Positions 59,581 through 64,000 of a stretch of DNA of 64,000 nt are shown here, in pieces. Position numbers and translations under genes: made by a program. A model generated the notes under the pieces. It searched no databases. It had not been told where the DNA came from and worked only from the letters and a program-made list of their open reading frames with translations. The stretch is from Yinghuangia soli (GTDB taxonomy: Bacteria; Actinomycetota; Actinomycetes; Streptomycetales; Streptomycetaceae), in contig NZ_JAKFHA010000044.1 in the NCBI RefSeq assembly GCF_021502675.1, positions 1 through 64,000 on the forward strand, read 5' to 3'. Positions within the stretch are counted from its first letter, which is position 1; each line of letters opens with the position of its first letter.

Positions 59581-60570
59581 ATGGGGGCACCACGTTCTAC
59601 GGTGGGGGCGCGGCCGACGGTACGTCGGGCGGCCAAGGCGGTCGGGTGCCTCGGCATCGCGGCCGTTGCGCTCGTGGCGTTCTTCTACGGGATGGCTTGG
59701 CTGGCGTACCACGAAGCCACCACGGGCCCGCACTACGACATCGCGGACAGTGAACTCGCGCCGGTACGCGAACTCGTCGAGGTGATCGCCCCCGGTACGG
59801 CCGTCCGGTTCGAGCGGGATGAGTGCACGGCGGGGGAGGACGGCGAGACGAGCGAGAACGCCACTTCGCGGACGCCTGTCTCCGGCGACCCCGTCGAGTT
59901 GGGACGGCGCCTGCACGACGCGGCGCGTGCCCGCGGATGGCCGCTGTACGAGGTGCGCGGGGCCCTTACCGGTTACGCGGACGGCGGCCGCTTCACGGTA
60001 GCCGTCGCGCGCACCCCGCAGGGCGGCGCTGTGGTGCTGACCGCCGTGGCGTCGTCGGCGTGCGATGGGGGAGCCCCCGCGCTGCCAGGGGACGAGGTCA
60101 AGGGTGGCGACGTCGTGGGGCCGGTCGTCACCGACAAGCAACGCGCGGCCGCAGTATCGGTCGTCGACGCGGCGATGCCTGTGCTCGGCGCGATCCATGC
60201 GTTGCTGCCGGAGCGGTTCACCAGCCTCGACGCCGCGGCGCCTGCGCTCGCCGGAGGCCCCGAGCCGAGCACCGCGCACTGCCAGGTGCGGACCCCGGCG
60301 GTCGGGGTCACCTCGTCGGTGCACCTGCCGTACGGCCATGTCGCCGCGCCGCCGGCCACTCCGGCGACGCTCGCCGATGGCCTTGGCCGGGTCGCGGCGG
60401 AGCACGGTTGGACGCGGACGCCGGGCAACGACCCGCTGCGCATCCAATGGACCAAGCAGGTCGGCGGGCTCAGCCTCACTCTCGATGCGCAGTTCCGGAT
60501 CTTCGACCGGCTGAACACGATCTACGTGATGGTCGGCGTGACTTCCTCGGTGTGTACGCCGTACGGCTGA
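59581..60570 (+). CDS. membrane-anchored exported protein of unknown function
   Basis: A 329-residue protein with a basic N-terminus, one transmembrane helix (about residues 20-42: VGCLGIAAVALVAFFYGMAW) and a large extracytoplasmic part. The latter seems to be a duplicated domain, with ELGRRLHDAARARGWPLYEV early and LADGLGRVAAEHGWTRTPGN late, each after a Cys-containing segment. GAGGG precedes the ATG. It is divergent from the Nudix gene; the 167-base spacer has no other gene. The family is not recognised. Confidence 0.7.
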   Translation: MGAPRSTVGARPTVRRAAKAVGCLGIAAVALVAFFYGMAWLAYHEATTGPHYDIADSELAPVRELVEVIAPGTAVRFERDECTAGEDGETSENATSRTPVSGDPVELGRRLHDAARARGWPLYEVRGALTGYADGGRFTVAVARTPQGGAVVLTAVASSACDGGAPALPGDEVKGGDVVGPVVTDKQRAAAVSVVDAAMPVLGAIHALLPERFTSLDAAAPALAGGPEPSTAHCQVRTPAVGVTSSVHLPYGHVAAPPATPATLADGLGRVAAEHGWTRTPGNDPLRIQWTKQVGGLSLTLDAQFRIFDRLNTIYVMVGVTSSVCTPYG

Positions 60571-60645
60571 TGGTGTTCGACCCCGGGGACGTTCGCGGGG
60601 CTCCTCGATCGGGGGTCCGGGGGATCCGGCCACCCGGGGAGGAGC

Positions 60646-60672
60646 GCCGCGGGGCGGGGACCGCCCCGCGGC
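60646..60672. terminator. strong hairpin between convergent genes
   Basis: GCCGCGGGGCGG (60646-60657) and CCGCCCCGCGGC (60661-60672) form a 12-base perfect stem with a GGA loop. It lies between stop codons at 60570 and 60782, followed by CCCTTTCCCCC. Probably a bidirectional terminator. Confidence 0.72.
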
Positions 60673-60781
60673 CGGATTCCGTAGGCCCTTTCCCCCTCTA
60701 GGGCACGGCATCCTCCGGTGGAACACCCATGCCCACGTCATCGTGGGACGGGGCGCTCGTCAGCCGGGCGTGGTGCTGCGC

Positions 60782-61150
60782 CTACGCGTCCTTCCAGGCG
60801 GAGCAGGTGATGCCCCAGAAGCCCTCCTCGCAGACCTGGAAGGCGGTCGTGGAGTTCCTGACGTTCGCGTTGCCGCAGCCGGCCGCCGATCCGTTCGAGT
60901 CGCGCACGGTCTGCACGTTCGGGAAGTCGATGGGGTTCTGGAACTTGGCGAACACCCCGTTGCCGTCCTTCTCCATGTCGCACACCTCGACCCAGCGGCC
61001 CCAGGGGTGGGTGGCCGTCTCGATCGAGGCGTAGTCGGCCCCCTGGTACTGCCGGATGTTCGCGGCGTTCGCGGGGCTCGCGCCCGCGACGGCGAGCGCG
61101 CCGGCGGCGACCGCGGCGAATGCGCTGAAAGCAATCCTTCTGCGTGCCAT
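60782..61150 (-). CDS. small secreted protein of unknown function
   Basis: A 122-residue protein with a signal peptide (MARRRIAFSAFAAVAAGALA, cleavage near ANAAN). The mature part of about 92 residues has four Cys (VCDMEKDG, AGCGN, QVCEEGFWGITC) and aromatic residues. It is similar in size and layout to the exported proteins at 152 and 4717, though not obviously homologous. A GGGGAGG site precedes the ATG. Confidence 0.76.
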   Translation of the reverse strand: MARRRIAFSAFAAVAAGALAVAGASPANAANIRQYQGADYASIETATHPWGRWVEVCDMEKDGNGVFAKFQNPIDFPNVQTVRDSNGSAAGCGNANVRNSTTAFQVCEEGFWGITCSAWKDA

Positions 61151-61327
61151 GGTGTTTCCTCCCCGTGATGGTGTCTCCGCCGGGCCCGGTCCCGCGGCCC
61201 GACTCCGCCACTGTCGGCGCGGGTGCTCGGGGCGGCCAAGCCTTTCGATCCAGATGCAAACGTCACCGCAGCGTCAGGACGTCGCTACGTTGGTCCGGGT
61301 GACTGACACCGACGCCACGGGGGCGCC

Positions 61328-62335
61328 ATGCTTCGGTTTCACTTGGCCACGGACGACCTGAACCGGCTCCGCATCAGCGACCGGCTCGACCCCATGTGGG
61401 AGATCGCGTTCAGCCTGCATCTCCTGCAGAACCGCGAACTCGCGCTCGTATTTGACCCCTGGCGGCACGAGGTACGCGCGGAACTGGACGCCGCCGGCCT
61501 TACTGGTGCCGTCGCCGACCTGGCCCGCCTGTACCCGTGGGCGGACCACTTCCCCGACTTCCTCGTCCCGCAGGACAACGCCGGGGACGTGGAGTCCGGC
61601 GTCGACCGGCTGCTCTCCACCCCGCGGCGCCGACTCTGCGAAGAACTCGCCGAACTCGCCACACAGAAAAGGCCGTTGCCCGGCTGGACGCGTGAGGTGG
61701 CGCAAGGCGACGCGGGAACCCTCAAGCGCCTCGGCGGCCTGCTGCGCCGCTACCACGCGATCGCGGTGGCACCGTACGCGGCAGAGGCCGCACGGGCGTT
61801 CGCCGCGGACCGGGCGCACCGCGCCGAGGCGATGCTGTCCGGCGGCGTCACCGGGCTGCTGGCGAGCTTCCCGCCGGAGCTGATGGCGTGGGGCGACGAC
61901 ACGCTGACGACGCCGTGCCCGATCGACTGGGCGTTCCATCCGAACGGCCGCTCGATGAACCTGGTCCCGTCGTTCTTCTGCGGCCTGCACCCGACCGCGA
62001 TGAAGAGCCCCGCGCTCCCGCTCACCCTCACGTATCCGGTGTCGCGGCCGCTGGACTGGCTGGCGCGAGGCCGGAACGAGGGGGCCGCGTCGGTGCTTCC
62101 GCTGGCCCGGCTGATCGGCGCCGCGCGGGCGGCCGCACTGGACGCCGTCGGCAGCGGTACGAACACTTCACGCCTGGCGGACGCCATCGGCGTGTCCATC
62201 GCCACTGCGAGCCGGCACGCGGCCGTGCTGCGCGAAGCCGGCCTGATCACCTCGGAACGCCGCGGCCAGTCGGTGATCCACGTCCGCACGCAACTGGGGA
62301 CCGCGCTGCTCGACGGCCGCATTCCCGCGGTCTGA
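61328..62335 (+). CDS. DUF5937/ArsR-type transcriptional regulator
   Basis: A 335-residue regulator. Residues 1-240 form the DUF5937-like sensor region (MLRFHLATDDLNRLRISDRL, DPMWEIAFSLHLLQ). The C-terminus is an ArsR winged helix: NTSRLADAIGVSIATASRHA, AVLREAGLITSERRGQSVIH. GGGGG precedes the ATG. No metal-binding Cys cluster is visible. Targets are not evident; no gene is divergent at its start within 170 bases other than the secreted protein gene at 61150. Confidence 0.84.
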   Translation: MLRFHLATDDLNRLRISDRLDPMWEIAFSLHLLQNRELALVFDPWRHEVRAELDAAGLTGAVADLARLYPWADHFPDFLVPQDNAGDVESGVDRLLSTPRRRLCEELAELATQKRPLPGWTREVAQGDAGTLKRLGGLLRRYHAIAVAPYAAEAARAFAADRAHRAEAMLSGGVTGLLASFPPELMAWGDDTLTTPCPIDWAFHPNGRSMNLVPSFFCGLHPTAMKSPALPLTLTYPVSRPLDWLARGRNEGAASVLPLARLIGAARAAALDAVGSGTNTSRLADAIGVSIATASRHAAVLREAGLITSERRGQSVIHVRTQLGTALLDGRIPAV

Positions 62336-62358
62336 CCTGCCGCCGGGCCGGTTGTACG

Positions 62359-62382
62359 GCGGCCCTGGTCGTGCAGGGCCGC
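62359..62382. terminator. hairpin terminator
   Basis: GCGGCCCTG (62359-62367) pairs with CAGGGCCGC (62374-62382), loop GTCGTG, in the space between the convergent regulator gene and the SCO4402-like gene. Confidence 0.62.
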
Positions 62383-62461
62383 TGAGGCTGGGAGCTTCCC
62401 GCGTCCGACACTGGTCACCGCGGCGGTCTGGGTGGTCCGGGTGTGCTCGTGAATCGACCGG

Positions 62462-62911
62462 TCAGGCATCGCTTTCGGATGCGATCCGGTCGGCAACAGG
62501 TGGCCAGCGGTGCCCCGCATTGTGCAGTGCGTCGAGCGCCGCGAGGTCGTTGGCCACGAGCACCTGGGCCAGCCGGGCTGCTGCCGCCATCACGGCGGGC
62601 CAGCCCGGTGCGTCCAGATAGACCTCGTCGCGTGCGTCCGCGCCGACCGCGTCCTGCACGGCGCCGTAGGCGGCACCAAGGTGCGCCATCAGGTCGACTT
62701 CCTCCTCGGTGCGCAGGGACTGCCCCAGCCACGGCCGCGGATCGTCCGCATCGCAGAAGTCGTCGAACAGCACGTGCACCGTGTAGTCGAGGTTCTCGAA
62801 CCGCGTCGGATCGAGCCACACCTCGCGCTGCCACGTCGGACTGGCCAGTGCCACGACCGCCGGCACGAGATGAAGGCGATAGACCGGCAGTGCGATTCCG
62901 TGATCAGTCAC
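62462..62911 (-). CDS. SCO4402-like family protein
   Basis: A 149-residue acidic cytoplasmic protein: LPVYRLHLVPAVVALASPTW, QREVWLDPTRFENLDYTVHV, LFDDFCDADDPRPWLGQSLR and APGWPAVMAAAARLAQVLVA. I recognise this as the small streptomycete SCO4402-type family of unknown function. TACCTT six bases before GTG 62911 suggests a leaderless transcript. Confidence 0.72.
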   Translation of the reverse strand: MTDHGIALPVYRLHLVPAVVALASPTWQREVWLDPTRFENLDYTVHVLFDDFCDADDPRPWLGQSLRTEEEVDLMAHLGAAYGAVQDAVGADARDEVYLDAPGWPAVMAAAARLAQVLVANDLAALDALHNAGHRWPPVADRIASESDA

Positions 62912-62917
62912 GGAGCG

Positions 62918-62966
62918 AAGGTACTCGTCCCGTGAACGCGGTCGAACGGATCCTGGTCGACCAGGA
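62918..62966. promoter_or_regulatory. divergent promoter region with a palindrome
   Basis: The minus-strand -10 TACCTT (62923-62918) serves the SCO4402-like gene. A perfect 16-base palindrome, TCCTGGTCGACCAGGA (62951-62966), lies just upstream in the 182-base spacer shared with the split-barrel gene. Confidence 0.5.
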
Positions 62967-63093
62967 CCGGATCCGACCGAAGGGGCCGGGCGTAGGCCGT
63001 TCGGCCCTGGGGTGGCGGCGTACAGGGAGCGACGGTGGGGAGATCAGGGCGGTGCTTCCCGGACCGTCCGCAGCAGAGCAGAGGGGATCCGTC

Positions 63094-63642
63094 ATGGACA
63101 CGAATGCTCCGGCGCCACCGTGGAGCGGCCCGGCGGCGCCGCATGGTCTTGCCAGTACGGCCGGTACGGCCGGGACACGGCCCGTCGAGCGGCGGCGGTC
63201 GGCCGCGTACGAACGCACGGCGGTGAGCGGCGCTGCGCAGGCCGTGATGGCCGAGCTGGGGCGGACGGAGGCCCTGGAACTGCTGACTGCGGCGCGTGTG
63301 GGCCGGGTGGTGTTCACCGACATGGCGCTGCCGGCCGTGCGGCCGGTGAACTTCGCGGTGTGCCGGGGGGACGTGGTCTTCCGGGTCGCCGCCGAGTCAC
63401 GGCTGGCGACTGCCCTCGACAAGGCCGTCGTGGCCTTCGAGGCCGACGACCTGGACGCCTGCGGCCGGGCGGGCTGGAGCGTGGTCGTCACCGGGCTGGC
63501 AGAACTAGTCGAGCCGGGAGATGAGTTCGACTACCTGGCCGCTCGCCTGCCGGAGCCGTGGGCGCCGGGCCCGCACGAGTGCGTGGTCCGGATCCGCACC
63601 GAACTGGTGACCGGACGCCGCATCACCCGCCTCGCGGGCTGA
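63094..63642 (+). CDS. pyridoxamine 5'-phosphate oxidase-like FMN/F420-binding split-barrel protein
   Basis: A 182-residue protein. After a Pro/Ala-rich, disordered leader of about 50 residues, the split barrel reads ALELLTAARVGRVVFTDMAL, PAVRPVNFAVCRGDVVFRVA, AESRLATALDKAVVAFEADD and GWSVVVTGLAELV. Such actinomycete proteins bind FMN or F420 and often belong to stress or dormancy regulons. GGGGAT precedes the ATG. It is convergent with nothing and followed by the partial gene. Confidence 0.85.
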   Translation: MDTNAPAPPWSGPAAPHGLASTAGTAGTRPVERRRSAAYERTAVSGAAQAVMAELGRTEALELLTAARVGRVVFTDMALPAVRPVNFAVCRGDVVFRVAAESRLATALDKAVVAFEADDLDACGRAGWSVVVTGLAELVEPGDEFDYLAARLPEPWAPGPHECVVRIRTELVTGRRITRLAG

Positions 63643-63773
63643 GAAGGCCGGGGCTGGGCACGGGGGCGGCCGCCCCGCCGTCTCCACTCGTCTTCAATCC
63701 TGCCGGGCCCATTTGGCGGGGCGTGTCGGCTTGCTGTGGAAGGGTTGCCGTCCGCGTCGGAGGAGGGTGTCGA

Positions 63774-64000
63774 GTGGGTGCCGTGCCAACGCTGGGCGAA
63801 CGCGTCCGGCATCGTCGCATCGACGTATTCGAGGCGGCTGTTCGTGATGCGGTGATGGAGGGCCCGAGCGGTGACGCCGTATTGGCGGCTGCATTGGACG
63901 ACCTGCCGCGCAGCCGCCATCTCGAGGTCGTCGTCGCGCTGGGGGACGCCCAAGGCACGCATGGGCCGCGGGCATTGCGGGCTGTGCTCGCTTCACCCGC
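63774..64000 (+). CDS. unknown protein, 3' end beyond the window
   Basis: An open frame of 75 codons running off the right edge. GTG 63774 follows AGGAGGG by six bases. The product starts VGAVPTLGERVRHRRIDVFE, then AAVRDAVMEGPSGDAVLAAA, LDDLPRSRHLEVVVALGDAQ, GTHGPRALRAVL. High third-position GC in this frame supports coding. Helical, Ala-rich units suggest a HEAT-like repeat protein, but this is a guess. Frames on the other strand here are less convincing. Confidence 0.6.
   Translation, partial: MGAVPTLGERVRHRRIDVFEAAVRDAVMEGPSGDAVLAAALDDLPRSRHLEVVVALGDAQGTHGPRALRAVLASP

Noticed and set aside
63663-63676. GGGGCGGCCGCCCC as a terminator
   Set aside because: A palindrome without a loop cannot form a normal hairpin; likely just GC-rich sequence.
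63531-63962. Minus-strand open frame at the right edge
   Set aside because: The plus-strand frame from 63774 has a better ribosome site, better codon bias and continues past the window.

Overview
The window is very GC-rich DNA with strong third-position GC bias and short gene spacing. Many promoters look leaderless: a TAnnnT -10 box sits six or seven bases before the start codon. TetR, MerR, Lrp and LysR regulators are abundant, as are secreted small proteins, F420/LLM enzymes, DUF5954 and SCO4402-type proteins. This points to a Streptomyces-like actinomycete (Streptomycetaceae or a near relative) and to an accessory, chromosome-arm type region. I see no rRNA, tRNA, CRISPR array, complete insertion sequence, prophage or replication origin. 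I find about 60 protein genes, one of them cut by the right edge, plus three decayed gene fragments.

1-24 kb: small secreted proteins, a Tat-exported flavin amine oxidase, hydrolase/AraC and methyltransferase/membrane-protein pairs, a DUF5954 protein, an Lrp regulator beside an F420 oxidoreductase-deaminase pair, and an oxidoreductase-MerR operon. A secreted beta-lactamase-fold protein here lacks its catalytic motifs. Next come a leucine-rich protein and an orphan Imm5-like immunity-type protein beside transposase scraps. Two TetR paralogues, a fossil of a third and a DUF2867 gene share one compound operator. A TetR/Gfo-Idh-MocA divergent pair closes the region.

24-41 kb: a glycoside catabolic island. 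It holds an intracellular GH3 glucosidase, a GH78-type rhamnosidase, several alpha/beta hydrolases, a TetR regulator and an unusual import system. That system has a branched-chain-type binding lipoprotein, an MFS permease fused to a LivF-like ATPase, and a single LivH-LivM-LivG fusion. One 16-base operator occurs both at the GH3/TetR promoter and at the hydrolase/transporter promoter. My inference is that a rhamnose- and glucose-decorated aglycone is imported intact and stripped inside the cell.

41-55 kb: efflux and stress genes. These are a TetR/hydrolase pair with duplicated operators, a PEP-mutase-family enzyme, a NreB-like (nickel-type) exporter behind a DUF156-type palindrome, a DHA2 exporter with a His-rich N-terminus, a DUF2182-DUF1326 pair, a second Gfo/Idh/MocA operon under a LysR regulator, and a HelR-type RNA polymerase-recycling helicase behind a TetR gene.

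55-64 kb: the most novel segment. A translationally coupled trio comprises an uncharacterised helical protein, a P-loop kinase-like protein, and a stand-alone class I aminoacyl-tRNA-synthetase-like domain with a zinc knuckle fused to an ASCH domain. A Nudix hydrolase lies opposite. I propose it as a candidate undescribed nucleotide- or tRNA-modifying system. The end holds secreted and membrane proteins, a DUF5937/ArsR regulator, an SCO4402-like protein, an FMN-binding split-barrel protein and the start of an unknown gene.
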